In this document: positions 23,001-33,800 of the stretch, piece after piece
Layout of the letters: each line of letters starts with the position of its first letter
Numbering within the stretch: the first letter of the stretch is position 1
Source of the DNA: Branchiostoma belcheri
Lineage: Eukaryota > Chordata > Leptocardii > Amphioxiformes > Branchiostomatidae
Direction: 5' to 3'
NCBI RefSeq assembly: GCF_001625305.1
Contig: NW_017804354.1
Span: forward strand, 1,281,413-1,345,412
DNA: 64,000 nucleotides
Notes under the pieces: generated by a model
What the model saw: only the letters and a program-made list of their open reading frames with translations
Databases searched by the model: none
Told to the model about the DNA's origin: nothing
Made by a program: the position numbers and the translations under genes

Positions 23001-24299
23001 TTTCCAATATTTTGTCGTTTGCAGCTGCATTTGTACAATTTTACAGTATGGTCACACACGTCTTCAGAACGGATCGACGTAAGTTCATGCATGCGCGGAT
23101 GTCATCCATTATTTTTTTGAATCACCATAGCCTAAGAGCCTGATTATTATTCGCTATTTTTTAATGCTGCTACGTAATTCATACATTTTGGCATAGATAA
23201 TCTCCATAAGAAAGCAAAGCATTCAGTGTCTGAACAAAGTATCGTTAACCCCAAATGGCTCTGCGAGATAACTCCCTTTTTCACAACTATGTGGTAAATC
23301 CCGGGCCCTTGAAAACAGCGCCCGTGTTCCTTTATCAGATCAGAGTTTATGTAAATCAATGGCCGAAAAGATAAATAGAAACTTAGGATGAATGAGGCTA
23401 CCAATTTCAATCCTTAGCCCTACTTTGAGAAATTTAATGAAGATTTCAATGTATTTCTCCACCAATGTTTGGAAGGTTATTTGTTAATCAGACATATACT
23501 GCATGAAGTCTATGCGTGAGCTCCCCTGATCCATTCGGTGCTTGGTGCTTGGGCATTAAACCAAGGAGCTTGTATTCAACCTCCTCGGGCAAAGCGGGGA
23601 TTCTGTTACGGTGGTCGTTTCATGGGGCGAAGTATCTTTAGGGAGTGCATGTAATCTCCAAGCAGATCCTAGGGTCGGCAAAAATAGAGTACAGAGAGGG
23701 TCCATGCGCGACCCAAGGCCAAGGTTGGGGTAGCGACAAAAAAAAATAAAAACAAACGGGCCTTACAAAGCTTAGTCTCCACCAGACCTCTTTTGCGGGC
23801 TGAATAAATAGTAGAAATCGGCCTAAAAAGGGTCAGAGAAGATAGCCGGTCAGAGAAGCTTCTCGCGGGCAAATAGAGCTTCTCTGACCGGCTACCTTCT
23901 CTTGCGAATTAATACCCTTTTTATCATTTTAATAGGCCGATTTCTACGGTTTATTCAACCCGCAAAAGAAGTCTGGTGGAGACTATAAAAGCTGTATCAT
24001 TCCCTCACAACCTCTGCTTGGAGAGTACGCATATGGGTGCCCCGGCATACAATTTACAAATATGAAAAAAAAATTACAGGATGGCACACAGGCTAGCTAT
24101 GAGTATGAGCAAGGATCAAACGTGGCGTTAGCCTACTGGTGCCATGTCTGGATTGGCGTTCTCTCTCACGGAATAAACTACACGGGCATATTTGGAAATT
24201 GAAACAGTGTTAGTGAGAAAATCTTTCATGTTATGGTTATAATTGTACTTACACGGAGCTTGGACCGGGGTCATCGGTTTCCACATTGTTGGTAGCCAT
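17015..24299 (-). CDS. homeodomain-like, HMG-box-like and chromodomain protein (449 aa, 10 exons)
   Basis: Exons in transcription order: 24253-24299, 22451-22592, 21429-21546, 20940-21118, 20183-20342, 19869-19943, 18538-18702, 18189-18236, 17692-17778, 17015-17343. All junctions are GT-AG, phases agree throughout, and the total is 1350 nt (449 codons plus stop). Residues 16-75 look like a divergent homeodomain ending in a recognition helix LQVKRWIDNRNRK (W and N at the canonical positions, N for the usual R). Residues about 80-135 look like an HMG box (VNLFGRGKSGYGGFKSKYMK, then ANRAWSRLTAEEKKTYSEKA). After a linker come a Lys/Arg/Glu-rich NLS-like stretch and a chromodomain at 398-449 (YFVEKLVGKR, YHVKWQGW, NTWEP) with its aromatic residues kept. 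A nuclear DNA- and histone-binding role is inferred. Introns contain two MITEs and a foldback repeat. It lies wholly inside the KDZ element. Confidence 0.88.
18879..19246 (+). mobile_element. PIF/Harbinger-like MITE, copy C
   Basis: A 368-bp copy with TTA on both sides (18876-18878, 19247-19249), in the intron between the exons at 18538-18702 and 19869-19943 of the chromodomain gene. Confidence 0.9.
21933..22309 (+). mobile_element. PIF/Harbinger-like MITE, copy D
   Basis: A 377-bp copy with TTA on both sides (21930-21932, 22310-22312), in the intron between the exons at 21429-21546 and 22451-22592 of the chromodomain gene. It contains a small ATCAAATCAAAATCAAA insertion near 22110. Confidence 0.9.
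23767..23993. repeat. foldback (inverted) repeat in intron 1 of the chromodomain gene
   Basis: The left arm (GTCTCCACCAGACCTCTTTT, then GTAGAAATCGGCC, then AGCCGGTCAGAGAAGC) reappears reverse-complemented in the right arm with about 90% similarity and a short centre (CGCGGGCAAATAGA). Fragments with the same words, such as GTAGAAATTGGCCGAAATAA and GTTAGCCGGCCAGAGAGG, recur at 25360-25540, so this belongs to a dispersed family. Confidence 0.75.
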
Positions 24300-24995
24300 G
24301 AGCGGATGCGCTGGTATTGTAGTTCCAGACAGTACAGAACTCCAACAGATATCAGTTTGCGAGGTGCCACAAACCAGACAAGAAGTGTTTCAAATTTTGG
24401 CTAGAATGAGGAATATGCTTTGTTGGGAGGACACCCGCGGCGCGGGGTACGCCGTCCGACCAACCAGGGAAAGCGCCCGGGTGCCGGACCAATTCTCACC
24501 TGGATGTCAACTTTGTCCCTGTCTGTCTCGCCAGACCGCCATGGCGCCATCATTCATATTCCACAAATTACACAATACTCTAGACTTTCTTGTACTACAA
24601 AAGGTATCCCTCATCCCACAAGGTCATAATGGCTGAATAACTCCAAGGACATCCTTTATGATATCGTTTCTTCATGGGGGATATCCCTATTAATTAAATC
24701 TCCAAGCCGATCTTTTTGTTTCTGCAAACTCAGTATCAAATTGTACTGGCAGAATCCATTTGACAGACAGTATGAATACCTAATCTCCAAGCATTTCCTG
24801 TAGGGTGGAAAAAGATAGTATCAAATTGGCCGGGCAGTATCCATTCGCCAGAGAGGGTCCATACGCCACCCAATTTGATGCTGTATTTGCCACCATAGGA
24901 TCTGCTTAGAGATTGATGAATGAATGAAGACCTGTACTGCACATTTTTGCCACACTTGGCCATATAAAGTACACATTGGAATAATCTTGCATTCC
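24300..24995 (-). promoter_or_regulatory. GC-rich 5' region of the chromodomain gene and repeat scraps
   Basis: Directly upstream of the start codon at 24299, the block 24420-24550 is GC- and CpG-rich (for example ACCCGCGGCGCGGGGTACGC), unlike the AT-rich surroundings. This fits a CpG-type promoter. Repeat phrases of the AATCTCCAAGC type follow at 24660-24900. No TATA box was identified. Confidence 0.4.
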
Positions 24996-25640
24996 GCGCG
25001 ATGAAAGCGAAACGTGATTAGTTCCGAGGCAGGCATAACGCTCCTCTTGTCACTTGCGCCCTTGGAAAAGGCACTTAACACGATTTTCCTCAGTTCACTC
25101 AGGTGTAATTGTGTAAAGAAGAACTTTATTGCACGACAAATGCACATGGTAAATGAGTACCTAGCTTCGGTTAGGGACGTCCCTCGGATAGGACATTAAA
25201 TGGAGGTCCCGTGTTTGGGGAGAGCCACACCACACGCACGTAAAAGAACCCACCACACCTTCCGAGGGGCATGTCCCAGTGTGCGGTGGTACAAACACTA
25301 CTGTATGGAGTTGGTGATTCACTAGCCCCTACGCAGGCACCGCGGATCGCTGTAAAAATAGTAGAAATTGGCCGAAATAAAGGGATAGTATACCAGGGCG
25401 TGGCACAGGCTTGTTATTCACTTCAAGTCACCTGGACAGAGGCCCGGCGAACCCAAGCACCGCGGATCGCTGGAAAAATAGTAGACATTGGCCGAAATAA
25501 AAGGGATATTATACCAGGAAAGTTAGCCGGCCAGAGAGGACCCGCACCGAGGCTATGTCATGATCACCCCGTAGGGGGGGGGTATAGCCCCGACCAACAC
25601 AGTCGAAAAATGATCATGATGATAACCCTCTCTCCCGGCA
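24996..25640 (+). repeat. tRNA-SINE-related copy, tandem or truncated
   Basis: Shares GGGACGTCCCTCGGATAGGA, GTGTTTGGGGAGAGCCACAC and ACACTACTGTATGGAGTTGG with the SINE at 13662, and ends in ATGATCATGATGATAA. The tRNA-like head is missing. A 'GTAGAAATTGGCCGAAATAA' unit appears twice in the middle (25360 and 25480). Confidence 0.75.
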
Positions 25641-25950
25641 TAACGTTCTCTGGCAAGGCAACGACGTTTAATTTACGTGTTTGCCGCAGTATCAGTAAAC
25701 TCCCACCCGCTCGCGAAAGCCTGCTCAGGAGGCTAGCGTAAACCAGATGGATACTGGCTTTCTTTGCTTTTTAACTGACCTCAACTCTCATTAAATCTCT
25801 AGGTTGTATAACACCACCACTTTGAGAAAGTGTGTTGTGGTTTGAAGAGATCTGTGCCACCAGGTGTGCACTTCTACATATGTAACGTATGCATACCTTA
25901 CGCGGCACTGCAACTTATATATATAACTATATATAACTATATATAACTAT

Positions 25951-25970
25951 NNNNNNNNNNNNNNNNNNNN
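25951..25970. other. assembly gap (20 N)
   Basis: Run of N beside a TATAACTA repeat and a GATA microsatellite, so repeat length here is uncertain. Confidence 1.
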
Positions 25971-26004
25971 GAGAGAGAGATAGAGAGAGGGAGATGGATG
26001 GATG

Positions 26005-26100
<96 letters not shown>

Positions 26101-26101
26101 T
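25971..26101 (+). repeat. (GATA)n microsatellite
   Basis: GAGA, then GATG, then about 25 GATA units. Confidence 0.97.
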
Positions 26102-27530
26102 GTATATATGTATCTGGCACATGCGTAAGAGCGGGTTTCTAAAACCGTTGAGTGCAGTGAATGTCTTTATTTTATCCTACTGGTACTAGATGATTGTCCG
26201 AAAGTACACTTAGGTATAAAATATGCAAATGAATAAATGGAAAATTACTGTAATACCTTTCTGGTTAATGATTATACTTATGATAATGATAAGAACTACA
26301 ATGATTGTGGAAGTTACTTGGGAAGAGATGAAATTCCATACGTTAATTGTTCCATACGTTAGGCCTTGATTTGCATAATTAATGACGTAAGGTACTTAGT
26401 AGTATTTGATGACTGCTACACAGTAGCACTTTCATATATGTGACAGATATAACATGAGTTGAGGTAAACATTGATATGTATTGGTTATGCAAATGAATGG
26501 ATCATTTGCATAATAAATGGGCAAATCACATAACTCCTAAGTTGTAAGTGATAGACAATGTAAACTTTGGATTCTAGTTACTTAGGTTGAGATGAATATT
26601 TTCTGATATGAATTGTGGTACTAGTAATTTGGGCTTGATTTTTCGAATTGACGACTAATTTGAAGTTGGCATCTGTAGTTCTGAACTGTCGAAAATAAAT
26701 CGTAGGTTATTTGTAAACGTACTCAATCAAACGCACTGAAAACGCTGTTGGGCGAGGGAAATATCAACACATGATATTCAAAATGATTTTGTACATTACC
26801 TATGACGGATTAATGTTTAGAACTCGACAGAATACGCCAATGTGCACATTTATCAGTTTATCACATGCAGTTCAGTCCCTTGTCGCTAGGATCCAAAAAT
26901 CCAAAAATCGTCCTTTTTTGTAAATATACTTTATCAAACGCATTGTAAAGGCTATAAGCAAATGAAATATGAACATAGGATTCATCCCTATCATTATTTA
27001 TGAGTAAATAGCTATATAGTTTACACTTGGCAAAACACGGCACTGATATTCTGCATCAGCGCCAAAGATGCTGTATGGTCGAAAATACGTATAGATAAAT
27101 TGCTTATATCTTCAAGAAGAGTGACAGAATAGCAAAGCCACTGACAGCAAAGGTAGATCAGCATATTACTCTGTTGCTGTAAAAGTTCCATGGAAAACTA
27201 CAACTTCCTTTTCGTTTTATAAAAGAAAATGGACTTCCGACATGTGCGGTTCAAACTTACCAGAGTTGTGTATGTGAAAAGAAAAATAGTCTTTGTAAAT
27301 GCTTCGCTTTGCGCGGGACTTAAGCTTGAATTCATATATCCTCTTGAAATAAAACGACGGATTTCTCTCAAAATTGTCCAGAAATATTCGAGGAAGCTTG
27401 CTTATATATCAAGTTTTATTGCAAATTCATGCTCAAAGGCTAATTGCATGAGCAGAAGAAACATTTGGTATAAAAACAGATAATTAGTACGCATGGAACT
27501 ACTAACTACTAAGAAACTACTAGTAAAAAC
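26102..27530. other. unassigned AT-rich region
   Basis: No gene. Words such as ATGCAAATGAAT and TTTGCATAAT at 26225-26520 resemble the repeat at 6280-6730. Confidence 0.35.
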
Positions 27531-27930
27531 TACTGGGTTTGACTTCTTTTTTGAAGACAGGGGAAGACAAAGTATCCCACTTTTTCTGTAATTTGTGGGT
27601 TTTCGGATGTTAAGAGGAGAGTAGTTTTCATTTGTATATGTGTAAAAGTTTGGGTAGAATTTGGAGGCTACGTCAAAGAGTTCATTTCGTTCATTGCTAT
27701 AGAGGGTACAATTTGAGATAATATGCGTTTCGTCTTCCACCGTATTCAACGTACAATGTTTGCAAATTCGTTCATACACTTGGAGCTTCTTATATCGCCC
27801 TCTCTCAACTTCGAGAGGGTGCGCATTCGTAATTTACTTATTGCGAATGTTGAAATCGATTAAGTCCAGGTATTTTTCCATAGAGTATGCTGTTTTACAT
27901 TTTTTGTAGAACCTTAGCTTACCAGAATCA
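27531..27930 (-). pseudogene. LINE C-terminal domain remnant
   Basis: The minus strand reads FNIRNK, a stop, then ITNAHPLEVERGRYKKLQVY, ERICKHC and VEDETHI, then NCTLYSNERNELF. A basic LEVERGRY segment followed by C-x2-C, VEDExHI and C-x2-Y is the C-terminal region of many LINE reverse transcriptases. The in-frame stop and the loss of RT motifs make it inactive. The reading degrades after about 27600. Confidence 0.68.
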
Positions 27931-27945
27931 ATATTTAACTTGTAT

Positions 27946-27964
27946 ATGTGTGTGTGTGTGTGTG

Positions 27965-28043
<79 letters not shown>
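27946..28043 (+). repeat. (GT)n microsatellite
   Basis: About 48 GT units with one GC interruption. Confidence 0.98.
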
Positions 28044-28047
<4 letters not shown>

Positions 28048-28894
28048 AGGGAGAGAGACGTGCGTACTGGCCGTAGAATGAACGCCATGATTGGTTACCA
28101 GGTAACTAGGTTTACTCTGAAAGTTTTCAAATCACCGTGTGTATTATATATATAATAGACAAACTATGAGATATCTGAACACCGAAAGCCGCGATTCCTC
28201 TGGTGACTTTGTGTGTCTTTATCTTTTTATGTAGGTTTGACCAAGAGGCCAAACATTGTAACCTCTTTGGTTTCACAACATTTTATCCGACGAAGATACC
28301 ACACCACGATGTTATAAGTCCAGCTTAACTATCACGTCTATCTTTGTTTTTTTTTTTGGGGTTGGGGGGGGGTTAAACGTTCATTAGAATAGAAAACTTC
28401 ACATGCAATTGCAAGCAACCAAATCTCGCAAGCACACCTTTTTGTCAGTAAGAGCAAACTATAGTGAGGCTGTGCTGCTGTTCCGCTCAGATAAGTCTAT
28501 TCCAATTTAAAGTGCGTCACACAGAATTGCGTCTACCTATCTGACGCTGGTGGGATATCTTAGAACTTTCACAGCTGTGTTCTAGCAGCCTAAAATACTG
28601 ATCAGCAATCTGGTTAGCTCTTTCCTTATCCAACAGGTTTGCTCTTTCATCTTCAATTCTATGCACGGCGAATGGCGCTTATGCAAGTTTTTGTTTTATG
28701 TTTTGCCGCGCTTAAAGCATTCTATTCATCAATGATGGTCTACAATTCTACATTAAGTCACATGTCGATCTTTCATATGTTCAATGACATTTTCATTGTG
28801 TTTGATGAAATATATTTGCAAACAACCTACAAATTAATCCTAGCGACTTAAGTCAAACTGCAGCTTGTGTAGAATTGTCAACCAAAATTGGGGG
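28044..28894. other. unassigned region
   Basis: No gene. A poly-T/poly-G tract lies near 28346-28371. Confidence 0.35.
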
Positions 28895-29830
28895 GGTAGG
28901 GGTCCCCCTTAGATTTTTATGACCCAAATGTACCTTTCTGTGAACGCCATGTCGAGACAAACTCAAAGACGCCTTTGTTGGGCAAATCCGCCAATGTCGT
29001 CGAAATTTTAAAAAATCCAATTTTTGGTCTGGGGGGGTCCTCCTTAGATTTTTTTGGCCAAAATGTACCTTTCTGTGACCGCCATGTCGAGACGAACTCA
29101 AAGACGCCTTTGTTGGGCAAATCCGCCAATGTCGTCGAAATTTTAAAAAATCCAATTTTTGGTCTGGGGGGGTCCCCCTTAGATTTTTTTGGCCAAAGTG
29201 TACCTTTCTGTGACCGCCATGTCGAGACGAACTCAAAGACGCCTTTGTTGGGCAAATCCGCCAACGTCGTCAAAATTTCAAAAAATCCAATTTTTCTTCT
29301 GGGGGGTCCCCCTTAGATTTTTTTGGCCAAAGTGTACCTTTCTGTGACCGCCATGTCGAGACGAACTCAAAGACACCTTTGTTGGGCAAATCCGCCAATG
29401 TCGTCGAAATTTTAAAAAATCCAATTTTTGGTCTGGGGGGGTCCCCCTTAGATTTTTTTGACCCAAATGTACCTTTCTGTGACCGCCATGTCGAGACAAA
29501 CTCAAAGACACCTTTGTTGAGCAAATCCGCCAACGTCGTCAAAATTTCAAAAAATCCAATTTTTCTTCTGGGGGGGTCCCCCTTAGATTTTTTTGGCCAA
29601 AGTGTACCTTTCTGTGACCGCCATGTCGAGACAAACTCAAAGACACCTTTGTTGAGCAAATCCGCCAATGTCGTCAAAATTAAAAAAAATCCAATTTTTG
29701 GTCTGGGGGGGTGCCCCTTAGATTTTTTTGACCCAAATGTACCTTTCTGTGACCGCCATGTCGAGACAAACTCAAAGACACCTTTGTTGAGCAAATATGC
29801 CAACGTCATCCAAATGTCCAATTTTTGCAG
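28895..29830 (+). repeat. 135-bp satellite, about seven copies
   Basis: The word TACCTTTCTG occurs at 28931, 29066, 29201, 29335, 29470, 29605 and 29740, giving a 135-bp period (one unit 134). Each unit has ACTCAAAGACGCCTTTGTTG, a run AAAAAATCCAATTTTT and a GGGGGGTCCCCCTTAGA block, which can fold on itself. Units alternate between GGCCAAA and GACCCAAA variants. The period is 45 codons, so several frames stay open by arithmetic. Confidence 0.93.
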
Positions 29831-30877
29831 GGGGGTGGGTATGGGTATGGGGTTTTAGAAATTTTAGCACACCTCACAAGGTGTACAGAAACTCCCACAG
29901 CAAATGTCAGTTCATTGCAGTACACACTTAAAATCTTAGAACTGTGGCAGAATGGAATGCTCTACTGCAGTAACCACCCTATAAGAGATTGCTACAGGGT
30001 GCCTAAGTTTTGGGATATAGATGTTGCACCAGTCCTGAAGAAATTCGTTTGCTATTGGATACTATCATCAGTTTGCAAGCATTGATATTACTATAGCCTT
30101 CCTGTGCAGGAACAGGACTTACACAACAATACCATGTACCATGTATTGACATCTACTTTTATTGTAATCTTCAACAGGGGGTAACAGACATAAAGATAAG
30201 GGACATATTTGCAACAAAACTGCAAAAAAGATGCAACAAACTGTCATCTTCAGTTGTCCATGTTTGCTTGCTACATTACCCCCCAGGTACAAGGAAGATA
30301 AAAACACATGTTACATATGAATATATCAAGCACAATGGACAGTTTTATCACTTTCTCTTGTTCAAGGATACATTCTTACATATCGTGTCAAGTAATGCAT
30401 TTATATTTTTGGCCAAAATGTAATATTCATTGATAACTGAACTTTTGATTTTACCATTATCATCTACTTTTCAGTAATCATGTTAAAGCACTCAATAATT
30501 TGGCAAACGTGAACCACTAGCTTAGGCTGGTATATAGTATGAGAGTAAATAACCAAGACAAGTTTGTATTCAAAACATATGGACAACAGATATTGCATAA
30601 AGTTGTACATGAAGAAGTAAGCCTCACCTAAGCCAGAATATAATGTAATAAACACACTGTCCTGCCAAGCTATGCCTGGTAGTGTCAGACAGGCTGGCAG
30701 TTACTTTTCTACATAGCAGCTCCAGTGCCAGTATACATGCAATTTTTACTATTTTCTTAAGACTACCAAAAATCCATACCTTAAGACACTTACTATCATT
30801 CATCTGCAAGGAAGATTGTTGCGTTGCCCAGGATATCAATGTCTCACACAAGCACTACGTAATTACAGCCTACATAT
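29831..30877. other. 3' flank of the transposase gene
   Basis: No further gene was recognised between the satellite and the transposase stop codon. The transposase 3' untranslated region should lie at 30877 and below, and no single polyadenylation signal stands out. Confidence 0.35.
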
Positions 30878-33800
30878 TCATTCATCTACATTATTGTCAT
30901 CATCACTCAGACTTTCACAATCTGAAACTCTCTCCTCATCACTTGCACATAGTAGTTCATCTTCATCTTCACACGTTTCACGCTTTTCTGGGTTACGGAA
31001 CGGAAACATTGTTAGATAGGATGACTGTACAATGGGCAAGTCCAAATATGGTACACGTTCTTGAAAATAGTTGTACATTGACTCTAACCGTTGGTCAAGA
31101 CTAACAATGTGTGTTGTTAGAGCTGCTCTCTTCCCAGCTTCATTCTCATCAAACTGGGTGACTGCAAGCTCTGCTAGGTCCCTCTCATTCTGGAAATGGT
31201 AAAATACTTCCTTCATCTCCTGTTCCACCATTTCCTTCTCCTCTCTAGCACGATGTAGGAGATTGAGGTGTTCAATCGCTTTTCGCTGCAAGCTGCGTGG
31301 CACGCCTGGCTCCTGTAAAGTCAACACATGTCAAGATATTCAATGCTTGCTGATTGATGTGATTAAGAATGAAACTTCCCCTTGTTCCCTCAATAACAAA
31401 AAAATGGAGACATTGTTTTTGACCTGTCTGTGTGGTTGTCTATGTTTCTGCATATTTCTGGACAGGATAACTTAAGAAGGCCTGGAAAGATTGATTCATA
31501 TCTGGTATGTGTTTAAGCTTGGGAAGTCTTTCTAAAAAAATCAAGCTTCCCAACGCCCAAAAGTAATGACTGCAACAGGTTAAGAACACCAGAGACCAAA
31601 TCCTTAAATTCTGTTACTGTACCAGTACAAATGGAAACCTTCCTACCAAATACAAGAACATACAACCATTTAAACTCGCCGCCACAACTCAGGTCACAAC
31701 CGAAGACGCCAATGTAAAAAAAAAAAAAATCACAAAGGTAATACGCTTATGGGGAAATGTCATTATGTATGATAAACAAATTAATAAATAAACGCACCGA
31801 AACTGTTGGTTCAAGGCATGAATAGTGCTGCCAAGAGGGATCTGTCGCTTCCCGGAACTCCACTGCTGCTGGAAAATCCGAAGTCATAGGCTCCCACTTT
31901 ACTTCGTTGTAGGAGGTAATCGTCTTCTGTAGTTTGGTGTTGGTCGTCTTCAGCTGCTTGGTTAGCTTGATAGCTATGGCTTGACCATCTGTGTAGGAAC
32001 AAACAAGTTTTGCGTAAGAAAGTTGGGCTATCATTGTACCAGGCCTTAAGAGCCAAATGTCAACACTTGCCCTGGCCACTGTGCATTCCACATTGACTTT
32101 TCCCCATCATGGCCTGTATGGCAAAACTATATTCAGGTACAGACAATAAGTTTCTAAATAAATTTTGTAATATACACATGCATCCAACTTGCTTTTTATA
32201 GGTAAAGTGGCATGTACAAGTACAGTTACAGTTGTTACATATAGTTACACACCTAATAAACACCCTCTCCCTGTTAACATGCAAAAGCTTCGCCAAAGAT
32301 AGCTATAAAAACAATAATAAAATAAAGGACAACATATAGCTAGGGAGAGTGGTGGTTTCCTCTACATCTTTTGCAATCTTCATGTTTCAAACAACTCAGG
32401 GCTACCTCCTCTGAAGAAATTGGTACTACCATGGAAGGAAAAGGAGTACAAAGGAAAATTACAGTTACCTCATGATCACAGTAAGTAAAGTGAACTTCAA
32501 AAATAGAGCAATATATAAAATTACTTTCAGAAAGAACTATTGCTATTTAAGCAAAACTATGAGATGATTTGAAATACACTAACCTGGATACTTCTTCTTG
32601 AGGGACATTAGGAATGAGCGTTCATATGCAAGAACCCTCATTTTAGAAAGGAGGGTGGTCCTCACAGTCATGTCCACCTCCTTCATGACTGCCACAAAGT
32701 CTGGGCTGGAGGGTGTCCATCGTTGCTTTATCTTATGCTTCCTCTCCAACCCTGCCACTTCATTATCCAGCCTGGAGTAAAAGAATTATGGAAAAACTTT
32801 GTTATACATCAGGAGTCATATCTTTCTTGCTTCTTTAAGACAATGGAATATTTGATATACTGTAAACATTAAAACTCTGTAATATAAGGTAATATGTGTA
32901 CAGCTCTATCTAGAGATAAGAAACCGTAAAGCTTCGAATGCTTACTTCACATAAGACGCCCGATACACAGCTGCATCATCTTCATCCTGGCTTTCTTGTA
33001 TCTTCTGTCTGGGGAAATATATACAACGGACCATAATACATTAGTAATCTCCATGGTTCATGAATTTGGGACAAATTAACTAAAGGTAACAACCGAAAAC
33101 TTCAGTGGGTATAGTAATAAGCCCAACCGGCAGTTTTCACTTAATGCAAGATAGAATGGGATTTGATGGTACAAAAGAATCTGAATGTGTGCATGTGTTG
33201 ACAGTGGGAATTTTTATCAACAATACATAGTTCAGAAAATGGCTAATATAAGACTTCACCAGTAATATTCATGAAAAAAAAGTTCTAATAAGACAAATGC
33301 TCACCGAAGTGTCTTCAGCTGGTGCAGCTTTTGTGCGTATTCTTTCTTCCACTTCGCAAATGTAGCTAAAAGTAAAACAACACGATACTGATAAAGGTGT
33401 ACTGCATTTATTTTCTACTGTTTTAAAGAAATCTTCACCTGTACTATCTTAAGAAAGGGAAAATTCATTACCATGAAATGGTGTCTGCCACACTCAGGAC
33501 CTAACTCCAGGACTACATCTAATGACAATGAAACTAAGTTCTGTAATGGGGAGTCACAGCCTATTATATAACACTTACTTATAATAATATCACCACCTTG
33601 AGAGGCAGTGTGTTTGAAGAGATATTTGCTACCATTTACCCCCGGTGTAAAGAATACATATTATCTATTGTTATCTTGGGCAAGTGGCAGTAAGAATCAC
33701 TGTATATGTACTGTTCCTGCGGAGGGTGATAATACGGAGCCTGGCAATTTAAAGGGAATCATGTAATGCTGAAACTACTAGTGTGTTTCAAGGAAAGTAA

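Noticed and set aside
27834..28155. His/Thr and Val/Cys dipeptide-repeat open frames
   Set aside because: Translation of a (GT)n microsatellite. Only the LINE-like residues left of it were kept.
28853..29858. Long open frames of 110-180 codons on both strands
   Set aside because: They come from a 135-bp satellite whose period is a multiple of three; every frame without a stop in one unit stays open.
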